This document shows, piece after piece, positions 1-5,473 of a stretch of 5,518 nt of DNA. Under the pieces are notes generated by a model. The model was not told the DNA's origin, searched no databases, and saw only the letters and a list, made by a program, of their open reading frames with translations. Both the position numbers and the translations under genes were made by a program. Origin of the DNA: Deltaproteobacteria bacterium. Lineage in GTDB: Bacteria > Myxococcota_A > UBA9160 > UBA4427. The stretch lies in NCBI GenBank assembly GCA_011051925.1, contig DRKE01000020.1:1-5518 (forward strand). The letters are read 5' to 3'. How positions within the stretch are numbered: the first letter of the stretch is position 1; every line of letters begins with the position of its first letter.

Positions 1-702
1 AACAATCCGCGGGGCCTCGTTCTCGCGCGGGACAAGGCGCTCTCGAAGAAGGTCGCGATGTACCATCGGATCACGGTGCCGCGTTTCTTCGTCGCCCGAA
101 CCGGCCGGCGCGTCCGCCGACCGAAGCGGCTCGGTTTCCCGCTGATCGTGAAGTCGCTGGTCGAAGAGGCCTCGATGGGGATCTCGAAGGCCTCGATCGT
201 CCGCGACGACGAGGCCCTCGCCGCGCGCGTCCAGTTCATGCACGAACGCGTCGGGACGGATGCCATCGTCGAGGAGTTCATCTCGGGGCGCGAGATCTAC
301 GTCGCCGTTCTGGGCAACGACCGACTGGTCGCGCTGCCCCCCCGTGAGCTGATCGTCGACGAACTCGACCCGGGCGAGGAACTGATCGCGACCGAGAGTC
401 TCAAGCACAACGTCGAATACCAGAAGAAGCACGGCGTCCGGATCTCCTCGGCGCGCAAGCTGCCCGACGGGGTCGAGGCGAGCCTCGTCCGGTCGAGCAA
501 ACGGATCTACCGGATGCTCTCGCTCGAAGGTTATGCGCGCATCGACTACCGACTCTCGCACGATGGGAAGCTTTATTTCCTGGAGGCGAACCCGAACCCG
601 GAACTCGCAAACTACGAGGAGCTGGCGTCGGCCGCCGCCAAGGCGGGGTTGTCGTACCAGGACCTGATCCAGCGGATCCTCAACCTGGGGTTGCGGCGCT
701 GA
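1..702 (+). CDS. D-alanine-D-alanine ligase-like ATP-grasp protein (3' part, 5' end outside window)
   Basis: The frame is open from base 1 and shows 233 residues up to the TGA at 700-702. An ATG at 58 exists, but family-like sequence (NPRGLVLARDKALSKK) lies before it, so the gene starts upstream of the window. The visible part is an ATP-grasp catalytic region: FPLIVKSLVEEASMGIS (about 47-62) is the nucleotide-binding strand and loop with Lys51; VEEF (90-93) would contact adenine; ARIDYR (179-184) and LEANPNPEL (194-202) carry the Asp, Glu and Asn expected to bind Mg2+ and phosphate. This is the arrangement of D-Ala-D-Ala ligases, which join an amino acid to an acyl-phosphate intermediate in the cytoplasm. 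I infer an ATP-dependent carboxylate-amine ligase. Peptidoglycan D-Ala-D-Ala synthesis is possible but not shown, since the N-terminal substrate domain is missing and no cell-wall genes are adjacent. It converges with metG across a 625-base gap. Confidence 0.85.
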   Translation, partial: NNPRGLVLARDKALSKKVAMYHRITVPRFFVARTGRRVRRPKRLGFPLIVKSLVEEASMGISKASIVRDDEALAARVQFMHERVGTDAIVEEFISGREIYVAVLGNDRLVALPPRELIVDELDPGEELIATESLKHNVEYQKKHGVRISSARKLPDGVEASLVRSSKRIYRMLSLEGYARIDYRLSHDGKLYFLEANPNPELANYEELASAAAKAGLSYQDLIQRILNLGLRR

Positions 703-720
703 AACGCGCTCGGGGTGACA

Positions 721-848
721 GTCGTGCCAGGGTCGGATGGGATGGGGGCACCGTGCTCGGACAGGCTCCGGCGCGCGGACGCCCGACTTCGATCGAATGC
801 CGTGCGCGCCTGCGCAAACTGCGCGCGGCACCCCCATCCCATCCGACC
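721..848. repeat. Palindromic repeat element, copy 1
   Basis: A left arm at 731-748 is the exact reverse complement of a right arm at 831-848 (18 bp). The arms enclose 82 bases (749-830). After a 2-base mismatch the stem resumes for 6 bp (751-756 with 823-828, one G-T pair). Smaller structures lie inside: a cgga/tccg hairpin (758-770), the perfect palindrome ttcgatcgaa (788-797), and two mutually exclusive pairings of gcgcgc at 804-809, either with 821-826 or (as gcgcgcc) with ggcgcgc at 770-776. The nine bases before the arm, gtcgtgcca (721-729), also recur in copy 2 at the same offset, so the unit may begin there. It starts about 20 bases after the ATP-grasp stop codon. It could be a REP- or MITE-like element, a structured RNA, or a terminator; I cannot identify the family. 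Confidence 0.9.
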
Positions 849-1013
849 TCGGAACGCCGGGGCGGGATCGAGGCGGTCCAGGCGACCGGGCGGGGTGGGA
901 CGCGCGCTTCGGATCGCTCGGGTGTCGGAGCATGGATCCAACGATCGAGCGGATGCCTCCGATCCGAGGACGCGCGCGACCGATCGTCGTGCCCGAGGGC
1001 TTCCGGAATGGAT

Positions 1014-1141
1014 GTCGTGCCACGACGGAGCGGGATGGGGGCACCGTGCTCGGACAGGCTCCGGCGCGCGGATGCCCGACTTCGATCGAATGCCGTGCGC
1101 GCCTGCGCAAACTGCGCGCGGCACCCCCATCCCGCTCCGTC
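1014..1141. repeat. Palindromic repeat element, copy 2
   Basis: This lies exactly 293 bases downstream of copy 1. The arms 1024-1041 and 1124-1141 are perfectly complementary over 18 bp and the interior (1042-1123) is again 82 bases. The interior differs from copy 1 at one position only, T1073 against C780. The inner 10 bp of the stem (gggatggggg, 1032-1041) are identical to copy 1. The outer 8 bp differ: gacggagc at 1024-1031 against ggtcggat at 731-738, six of eight positions changed, all compensated in the right arm. The flank gtcgtgcca (1014-1022) matches copy 1, and here it also forms a 13-base near-palindrome gtcgtgccacgac (1014-1026). Confidence 0.9.
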
Positions 1142-1256
1142 CCGATCCGTGGGAACAGCCAGCAGGTGTTCCGGACGGTCGCGAGGGTGGGACGCACACA
1201 GCGCGCGGTCGTGGCCGGACCGTCGGATGTCCATCCCTGCGGTCGAGCCGGAGCAA

Positions 1257-1270
1257 ACGAGCGCGCTCGT
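1257..1270. repeat. 14-bp perfect palindrome
   Basis: The sequence acgagcgcgctcgt is its own reverse complement. It lies about 58 bases beyond the metG stop codon on the metG transcript side and outside the two larger palindromic elements. It could be a protein-binding site or chance in GC-rich DNA. There is no T-run to make it an intrinsic terminator. Confidence 0.35.
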
Positions 1271-1327
1271 CCCGAGGTCGGCCGGGCACGAGAACCCAAC
1301 CCGATCACGGCCGCGGCACGCGACCGG

Positions 1328-3394
1328 TCAGCGGATGCGCTGTCCCGGCTTCGCACCGGCGTCGGGCGAAAGGAGGAAAAGCTCATCTCCACCCGGTCCG
1401 GCTGCGAGGACCATCCCCTCGCTCGTCCCGAATTTCATCTTCCGGGGAGCGAGATTCGCGACGACGACCGTGAGACGCCCGACGAGATCTTCCGGCTGAT
1501 AGGCCTTCTTGATGCCGGCGAAGACGCGGCGGCGTTCGTCTCCACCGAGGGACAACTCGAGCTCGAGCAGTTTGTCGGCCTTCGGTACGGCCCGGGCCGA
1601 AACGATCTCGGCGACCCGCAGGTCGATCTTCGAGAAGTCGTCGATCGTGCACTCGGCTTCGAGGGGCTCGCCCGCGAGGGCCGGGGCGTCCGCGAAGGCC
1701 CCCGCCGTTTCGTCTGCGGCCCCGGCCCCATCGTTCGTCGCGTCGGAGATCTCCCGGCTCGCTTCGATCATCGCCGTCACCTTCTCGGGATCCACCCGTT
1801 CCATGAGATGCTCGAATTTCGCGACCCGACTCCCCACGACCGGCTCGCTCGCATCCCGCCAACGCGTCGTGCCCTCGATCGACAACAAGCGCGCCGACTC
1901 CTCGGCGAAGCGCGGCAGGATCGGGGCGAGATAGATCGTGATCTGGCGAAAGAGATTGAGCGCGATGGCGCAGATCTCGAGCAGCTCATCCGCCCTGTCC
2001 GGGTCCTTCTTGAGCTTCCAGGGCGCACGGGACTCCACGAACTCGTTCGCGCGATCGGCTAACGCCATGATCTCGCGCATCGCCCGATTCGTGTCGCGTG
2101 ATTCGTAGGCCCGGGCGATGGTCTCCCCCGCCGCGACCCCCGCCGCGAAGAGGCCCTCGTCACGCCCGGCCGGATAGGAGACCGGCAACTCGCGCCCCTT
2201 CACGAAGCGGGCGGTCCGACTCGCGAGGTTCACGACCTTTCCGACGAGATCCGCGTTCACCTTCTGGACGAACTCGTCGAAGTTGAGGTCGATGTCGTCG
2301 ACGCGTGAGGAGAGCTTGCTCGCATAGTAGTAGCGGAGATATTCGGGAGAGAGATGCTCGAGAAAGGTCCGCGCGCGGATGAACGTCCCCTTCCGCTTGC
2401 TCATCTTCTCGCCGCCGACGGTGAGGAATCCATGGACATGGACCGCCTTCGGCAGCTGGAAGCCCGCGACCTTCAGCATCACCGGCCAGAAGAGCGTGTG
2501 GAAGTAGGCGATGTCCTTGCCGAGGAACTGATGGATCTCGCAGTCGGGGTTCCGCCACCAGCGATCGGGATCGTCCCCGTTCGCCTCGCACCATTCCCGC
2601 GTGGCGGCGATGTACCCGATCGGCGCGTCGACCCAGACGTAGAAGTAGTTTCCGGGCGAATCGGGAATCTCGAAACCGAAATAGGGAGCCGGGCGCGAGA
2701 TGTCCCAATCGCGCAGGGGCTCGGACAGGAAGCTTCCCTTCAGCCAGTTCGCGGTCTCGACGGGAACGCGGCCCGGCGCCTGCGTCCACGCTTCGAGGAA
2801 ATCGTGGAAGGGCTCGAGTTTCACGAAGAGATGGGGATGGGTGCGCTCTTCGGGAATGGCGCCCGTGATCGCGCTTCTCGGATCGATCAGCTCGCTCGGG
2901 TCGTAGGTCGCGCCACAGACCTCGCAATTGTCGCCGTATTGCCCCGACGCCTTGCAGCGGGGACAACCCCCGACGACGAAGCGATCCGCGAGAAAGATCC
3001 CCGCCTCGGGATCGAAGAGTTGGGTCACGTCACGCTCTTCGATGCAGCCCTGCGCGCGGAGCGCCGCCCAGATCTCGTGGACGACGGCCTCGTTGGCGGG
3101 CGAATGCGTGCTGCCGTAGTGATCGAAATCGATTCCGAAGTCACGGAAATCGCGCTCGTGCGCGGCCTTCACCTCGGCGAGGATCGCTTCGGGTTTCCTT
3201 CCCTCTTTCTGGGCGCGCAGCATCGTCGCCGTCCCGTGCGTGTCGTCACCGCTGAAATAGCGGACCTCATGTCCTCGCATCTTCTGGAAGCGCGCCCAGA
3301 AATCCGCCTGCAGATATTCGACGAGATGGCCGAGATGGATGTCCGCGTTCAGGTAGGGCAGGCTGCCCGTCACGAGGATCTGGCGTTGCTGCAT
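1328..3394 (-). CDS. metG: Methionyl-tRNA synthetase
   Basis: Complete class I synthetase of 688 residues, close to the 677 of E. coli MetG. It charges tRNA-Met with methionine in the cytoplasm. The Rossmann fold opens with VTGSLPYLNADIHLGH, where HLGH (20-23) is the HIGH signature. GDDTHGT (49-55) is the usual active-site segment. The connective-peptide zinc knuckle has Cys144, Cys147, Cys157 and Cys160 (CPRC ... CEVC). WVDAPIGY (254-261) and the KMSKR loop (330-334) complete the catalytic core. A helical anticodon-binding domain follows to about 535, then an Ala/Asp-rich linker (about 545-580). Residues about 585-688 form an OB-fold tRNA-binding domain of the Trbp111/Arc1p type (FSKIDLRVAEI ... 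NLAPRKMKFGTSEGM), which in this family supports dimerisation and tRNA affinity. All key residues are present. The start is fixed by GGAGA 7 bases upstream and by homology beginning right at the N-terminus. It is transcribed alone, divergent from the PuuD-like gene. Confidence 0.98.
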   Translation of the reverse strand: MQQRQILVTGSLPYLNADIHLGHLVEYLQADFWARFQKMRGHEVRYFSGDDTHGTATMLRAQKEGRKPEAILAEVKAAHERDFRDFGIDFDHYGSTHSPANEAVVHEIWAALRAQGCIEERDVTQLFDPEAGIFLADRFVVGGCPRCKASGQYGDNCEVCGATYDPSELIDPRSAITGAIPEERTHPHLFVKLEPFHDFLEAWTQAPGRVPVETANWLKGSFLSEPLRDWDISRPAPYFGFEIPDSPGNYFYVWVDAPIGYIAATREWCEANGDDPDRWWRNPDCEIHQFLGKDIAYFHTLFWPVMLKVAGFQLPKAVHVHGFLTVGGEKMSKRKGTFIRARTFLEHLSPEYLRYYYASKLSSRVDDIDLNFDEFVQKVNADLVGKVVNLASRTARFVKGRELPVSYPAGRDEGLFAAGVAAGETIARAYESRDTNRAMREIMALADRANEFVESRAPWKLKKDPDRADELLEICAIALNLFRQITIYLAPILPRFAEESARLLSIEGTTRWRDASEPVVGSRVAKFEHLMERVDPEKVTAMIEASREISDATNDGAGAADETAGAFADAPALAGEPLEAECTIDDFSKIDLRVAEIVSARAVPKADKLLELELSLGGDERRRVFAGIKKAYQPEDLVGRLTVVVANLAPRKMKFGTSEGMVLAAGPGGDELFLLSPDAGAKPGQRIR

Positions 3395-3401
3395 CGATCG
3401 T

Positions 3402-3406
3402 TCTCC
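3402..3406 (-). promoter_or_regulatory. Ribosome binding site of metG
   Basis: Read on the minus strand this is GGAGA, followed by a 7-base spacer and the ATG at 3394. It supports the start chosen for metG. Confidence 0.75.
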
Positions 3407-3563
3407 GTCGCGCGAATCCGCGCGAATGCCGGTCCGCCCCGGCCAGACCGTGATCGACGCGGGTCCGGAGAGGCTGACCGACCATCACGTGCAGCAGGGA
3501 CGAGCGCGGGAGGATAGGCAATCGCGGCGATTCGCCCGCCCCGGCCGATCGAGGCGGCTCGCC

Positions 3564-3588
3564 CGGCCCCGTGGCCCGGGCGGGGCCG
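3564..3588. repeat. GC-rich hairpin in the divergent promoter region
   Basis: cggccccg (3564-3571) pairs perfectly with cggggccg (3581-3588) around a 9-base loop. It lies about 170 bases upstream of metG and 246 bases upstream of the PuuD-like start. There is no T-run on either side. Role unknown; it may be structure in the metG leader or chance in a very GC-rich stretch. Confidence 0.4.
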
Positions 3589-3760
3589 ACCGGATCCCGG
3601 CCGATCCCGGAACCCCACCGGACGCCGGGTCCTTTCTGCCCCTACACCCATTCGCCGATTCGACGGGGTTTTCCGCCTCTCCGTGCCGAAATGCCACTAG
3701 ATTCCCGCCCATGGGGAGATAGAATGAGGCGCGAACACGATTCGAACACGTCTCAAGCCG

Positions 3761-3781
3761 CGCTCGGGCAAGGCCCGAGCG
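3761..3781 (+). promoter_or_regulatory. Strong hairpin in the leader of the PuuD-like gene
   Basis: cgctcgggc (3761-3769) pairs over 9 bp with gcccgagcg (3773-3781) around a three-base loop aag. It ends 52 bases before the ATG at 3834. What follows is an unstructured A-rich leader, not a T-run, so it is not a classic attenuator. It could stabilise the mRNA 5' end or be a binding site. Confidence 0.5.
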
Positions 3782-3789
3782 GCAACACG

Positions 3790-3825
3790 AACAGCCAACA
3801 GGCAAAACAGGCAACAGGAAAGGGA
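3790..3825 (+). promoter_or_regulatory. AACAG-repeat leader and ribosome binding site of the PuuD-like gene
   Basis: Four AACAG units start at 3790, 3797, 3806 and 3813, in the setting aacagcc-aacaggcaa-aacaggc-aacagg. The last unit runs into the purine tract aggaaaggga (3816-3825), which is the likely Shine-Dalgarno sequence, 8 bases before ATG 3834. The tract is nearly free of T and low in GC compared with the surroundings. The repeats should be single-stranded and would keep the start site open or present a sequence to an RNA-binding protein; both are inference. Confidence 0.55.
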
Positions 3826-3833
3826 AATCATCC

Positions 3834-4544
3834 ATGGATCTCATCACGAGTGGGAATGGCATCGAAGTCTTGCTCCGCTGGCTCCACGTCCTGGCCGGCA
3901 TCACATGGATCGGCGTTCTCTACTACTTCAACTTCATCCAGACGCCCTTCTTCGGGTCCGAACTCGGCGGTGCGGCCAAGGGCCCGATGACCCGGGGCCT
4001 GGTTCCGAACGCCCTGTGGTGGTTCCGCTGGGGGGCCATGTTCACCTTCCTGTCGGGCTGGACGATCGTCACGTACCGGTATTTCCATCTCCACATCCCC
4101 CTCTCCGACGGCTACATGACGAAGATCCTGACGGGCGGCCTGATGGGCACGCTCATGTGGGCGAACGTCTGGTTCGTGATCTGGCCGGCACAGCAGGTCG
4201 TGATCAAGAACGCGGAACAGGTCGCCGCCGGGGGTGAGCCGATTCCCGAGGCCGCCGCCCGTGGCGCCAGGGCCGGCATGGCTTCCCGGACCAACACCCT
4301 CTTCTCGATCCCGATGGTCTTCTTCATGGTCTCGGCCGCGAACCTGCCGGGCTTCCTGTCGGGCAACAACGATCTCGTCTACTGGCTGGTCGCGGGAGGC
4401 CTCATCCTGGCCGTCGAGATCAACGGCCTGATCGGTCCCGGAGCGCCAACCCAGAAGCCGCTCACGACCGTGTCCGGCACGATCCATGGGGGCCTCGCGC
4501 TCTGGCTCGTGCTCTATGTCGTCGGCGCGTTCCTGAACAGCTGA
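3834..4544 (+). CDS. PuuD-like (urate hydroxylase N-terminal family) integral membrane protein lacking the cytochrome c domain
   Basis: A 236-residue hydrophobic protein with about six membrane helices (roughly 10-33, 62-82, 97-118, 153-172, 181-200, 215-233). The N-terminus LLRWLHVLAGITWIG followed by YYFNFIQTPFF, and the later IWPAQQVVI (115-124), are what I associate with the membrane domain of PuuD (Urate_ox_N family), a membrane-bound urate hydroxylase. Histidines in or near helices (His18, His85, His87, His218) could bind a cofactor. Known full-length PuuD is about 400 residues with a C-terminal cytochrome c domain; this protein ends after the membrane domain. Short homologues are common and their substrate is not established, so urate oxidation is not assured. 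The start is supported by the purine tract aggaaaggga just upstream. The gene converges with a cytochrome c lipoprotein gene 120 bases away, which may supply the missing redox module. No purine-degradation genes are in view. Confidence 0.8.
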   Translation: MDLITSGNGIEVLLRWLHVLAGITWIGVLYYFNFIQTPFFGSELGGAAKGPMTRGLVPNALWWFRWGAMFTFLSGWTIVTYRYFHLHIPLSDGYMTKILTGGLMGTLMWANVWFVIWPAQQVVIKNAEQVAAGGEPIPEAAARGARAGMASRTNTLFSIPMVFFMVSAANLPGFLSGNNDLVYWLVAGGLILAVEINGLIGPGAPTQKPLTTVSGTIHGGLALWLVLYVVGAFLNS

Positions 4545-4554
4545 CCGATCTGCC

Positions 4555-4605
4555 GCGAAGAGGCGTCTCGGGACGCCAGCGCATTCCGGAAGGGAATCGC
4601 TTCGC
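4555..4605 (+). ncRNA. Possible three-way-junction RNA fold in the 3' region of the PuuD-like transcript
   Basis: A closing stem gcgaag (4555-4560) with cttcgc (4600-4605) encloses two perfect hairpins: ggcgtc-TCGG-gacgcc (4562-4577) and attcc-ggaag-ggaat (4583-4597). It begins 10 bases after the stop codon. All 17 pairs are Watson-Crick. This is a structural prediction read by eye; it may simply protect the mRNA 3' end or be chance. Nothing shows that it is a separate RNA. Confidence 0.35.
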
Positions 4606-4613
4606 ATGACGTT

Positions 4614-4647
4614 GACGCCCCGCTCGGCCCTGGCCGGGCGGGGCGTC
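4614..4647. terminator. Bidirectional terminator-like hairpin between convergent genes
   Basis: gacgccccgctcggcc (4614-4629) pairs with ggccgggcggggcgtc (4632-4647): 16 possible pairs with a single G-T, the innermost ones opening to form the loop. It lies 70 bases after the PuuD-like stop and 18 bases beyond the cytochrome gene stop, where a shared terminator is expected. No clear T-run follows on either strand (plus side cgatcttcatgg), so termination would be atypical or weak. Confidence 0.6.
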
Positions 4648-4664
4648 CGATCTTCATGGACCGA

Positions 4665-5183
4665 TCAGGATGAAGACTCGAGCGACGCCAGGTAGGCGGC
4701 CAGTTCGGGCAGCTTCGGTTCGAGATGCGGGAGCGGGACCATCACCCGCGTCGGCCGTTTCGGCGTATATCCTTCCGGATACTCCGCCCGCATCACCCGC
4801 GCCTCGATCAGCGGGAGCGGAGAGCCTGCGACGGCGGGGCCGAGCGCCCCGTCCTGCGTCGGATCGAGATTGTGACAGGCGATGCAATTGGCGTTGTAGA
4901 CCGCACGCCCCGCCTCGATCAGCTCTTCCGGACTCCGCTCCTCGACCGGTCCGGGCCGGGCGGGCATCGGTGGATGGGGAATCGTCGGCAACGGAACCCC
5001 CTTCGCGGTGGCGTCCTCGGCAGGTCGGCCCGGGGGAGCCGCTGCAGCCGGCTCGACCGCCGGACGCTCGACAACGGACTTCGCATCGGCGAGCCCCGAC
5101 GCCGAGGGAGAAGGCGCCTCGTCCGAGCAGGCGCCGAGAAGGCCCAACCAGAGAAGCGGGACCAGGACAGCGCGATTTCTCAT
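4665..5183 (-). CDS. Monoheme class I cytochrome c lipoprotein
   Basis: A 172-residue exported protein. It begins MRNRAVLVPLLWLGLLGAC, a short charged end, a hydrophobic core and the lipobox LGAC, with Cys19 as the lipidated residue. It should therefore be anchored on the periplasmic face of a membrane. A Pro/Ala-rich linker (about 21-80) follows. The cytochrome domain (about 84-172) has the heme-binding motif CIACH (Cys100, Cys103, His104); Met148 in RVMVPLPHL is the likely sixth ligand. I infer electron transfer. The same frame stays open upstream to an ATG at 5360, but that extension is Arg/Gly-rich and would bury the signal peptide; GGAG 9 bases before 5183 supports the shorter form. Its partner is unknown. 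The adjacent convergent PuuD-like gene, which lacks its usual cytochrome domain, is the natural candidate. Confidence 0.9.
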   Translation of the reverse strand: MRNRAVLVPLLWLGLLGACSDEAPSPSASGLADAKSVVERPAVEPAAAAPPGRPAEDATAKGVPLPTIPHPPMPARPGPVEERSPEELIEAGRAVYNANCIACHNLDPTQDGALGPAVAGSPLPLIEARVMRAEYPEGYTPKRPTRVMVPLPHLEPKLPELAAYLASLESSS

Positions 5184-5192
5184 CTTCCACTT

Positions 5193-5196
5193 CTCC
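5193..5196 (-). promoter_or_regulatory. Ribosome binding site deciding the cytochrome c start
   Basis: Read on the minus strand this is GGAG, with 9 bases to the ATG at 5183. It favours the start directly before the lipoprotein signal peptide over the upstream in-frame ATG at 5360. Confidence 0.6.
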
Positions 5197-5410
5197 GGCC
5201 GCCCGGATCCGGATTTGTTCCCGGGCCGATCCGGCCTCCGGCCGCCCCCCACCCCGACCCGAGCCACTCCATCCAGACGCTCCATCCGCAAAGCTGCCTC
5301 CTCTCGACTCGACGGGCACGCCCGTCGATCCCTTCCGCCATCGGGCCGGTCGGGCATCACGAGCGGCGCCGAGGATATCGCGCGTGGGAAACCAATTCAC
5401 GCCGGCCCCG

Positions 5411-5416
5411 TACAAT
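5411..5416 (+). promoter_or_regulatory. Candidate -10 element for the gene at 5474
   Basis: tacaat matches five of six bases of the TATAAT consensus and lies 57 bases before the start codon, a fitting position in GC-rich DNA. At a 17-base spacing the -35 position reads gaaacc, a poor match, so a regulated or non-standard promoter would be needed. Confidence 0.35.
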
Positions 5417-5426
5417 GGTCGAGGGC

Positions 5427-5442
5427 GGAACATCGGCGTTCC
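5427..5442. promoter_or_regulatory. Small inverted repeat, possible operator
   Basis: ggaac (5427-5431) and gttcc (5438-5442) are perfect inverted repeats around six bases. They sit just downstream of the candidate -10 at 5411, near the expected transcription start, where a repressor would act. The spacing (6) differs from the 4 of the GAAC-N4-GTTC SOS box. Confidence 0.25.
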
Positions 5443-5473
5443 ACCCCGCCTCGAATCCGGGAGTCACGAATCG

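Larger units (their letters stand above)
703..1327. other. Convergent intergenic region carrying a duplicated palindromic element
   Basis: This 625-base gap separates two convergent genes. Several long frames cross it on both strands, but they run through the repeats and have no family resemblance, so I treat them as chance frames in GC-rich DNA. Its clear content is two copies of a palindromic element at about 721-848 and 1014-1141. The sequence between and after the copies is much less conserved. A shared 11-mer, gggtgggacgc, occurs at 893-903 and 1185-1195 in nearly the same register (292 bases apart). This suggests that a segment of about 293 bases was tandemly duplicated and that only the palindromes stayed conserved. 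No T-rich intrinsic terminator is obvious for either gene; the hairpins may serve that role. Confidence 0.7.
3395..3833. other. Divergent intergenic region between metG and the PuuD-like gene
   Basis: This 439-base gap must hold promoters for both flanking genes. I see no convincing -35/-10 pair for either. tagatt (3698-3703) is a weak -10 candidate on the plus strand without a -35 at the right distance. About 3520-3620 is extremely GC-rich with a hairpin (3564-3588) and a direct repeat of gatcccgg (3593-3600 and 3603-3610). About 3780-3833 turns abruptly A-rich and G/T-poor before the PuuD-like start. Two small plus-strand starts, ATG 3711 (three codons) and ATG 3724 (preceded by GGGGAG), precede the gene; see findings. 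No protein gene is supported. Confidence 0.6.
5184..5473. other. Divergent intergenic region before a Tat-type gene
   Basis: This 290-base gap separates the cytochrome c gene (minus) from the gene starting at 5474 (plus). A -10-like tacaat and a short inverted repeat are listed separately. I see no convincing minus-strand promoter and no coding sequence I can support. Confidence 0.5.

Noticed and set aside
731..848. Autonomous insertion sequence
   Set aside because: The arms enclose only 82 bases and encode no transposase. Any mobility would need help from elsewhere, and I see no clear target-site duplication.
721..1141. CRISPR array
   Set aside because: There are only two copies, 293 bases apart, with a long internal palindrome; there is no regular spacer array and no cas gene.
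612..1289. 225-codon minus-strand open frame in the convergent gap
   Set aside because: It overlaps the ATP-grasp 3' end and is made mainly of two copies of the palindromic element. It is Arg-rich, with no family resemblance.
737..2062. 441-codon plus-strand open frame across the repeats and into metG
   Set aside because: It runs antisense through the certain metG coding region and through both repeat copies, with no recognisable domain; it is open because stop codons are rare in GC-rich DNA.
2354..3517. 387-codon plus-strand open frame
   Set aside because: Antisense shadow of metG, whose motifs (HLGH, zinc knuckle, KMSKR) are all intact.
3698..3703. tagatt as a -10 element for the PuuD-like gene
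   Set aside because: Only four of six consensus bases match and there is no -35 at 16-18 bases; too weak to list as a feature.
3828..4607. 259-codon minus-strand open frame opposite the PuuD-like gene
   Set aside because: The plus-strand protein has clear membrane helices, family motifs and a ribosome binding site; the minus frame is charged, low-complexity shadow sequence.
5184..5360. 59-residue N-terminal extension of the cytochrome c gene
   Set aside because: It is Arg/Gly-rich and would place the lipoprotein signal peptide inside the protein; the internal ATG at 5183 has its own GGAG.
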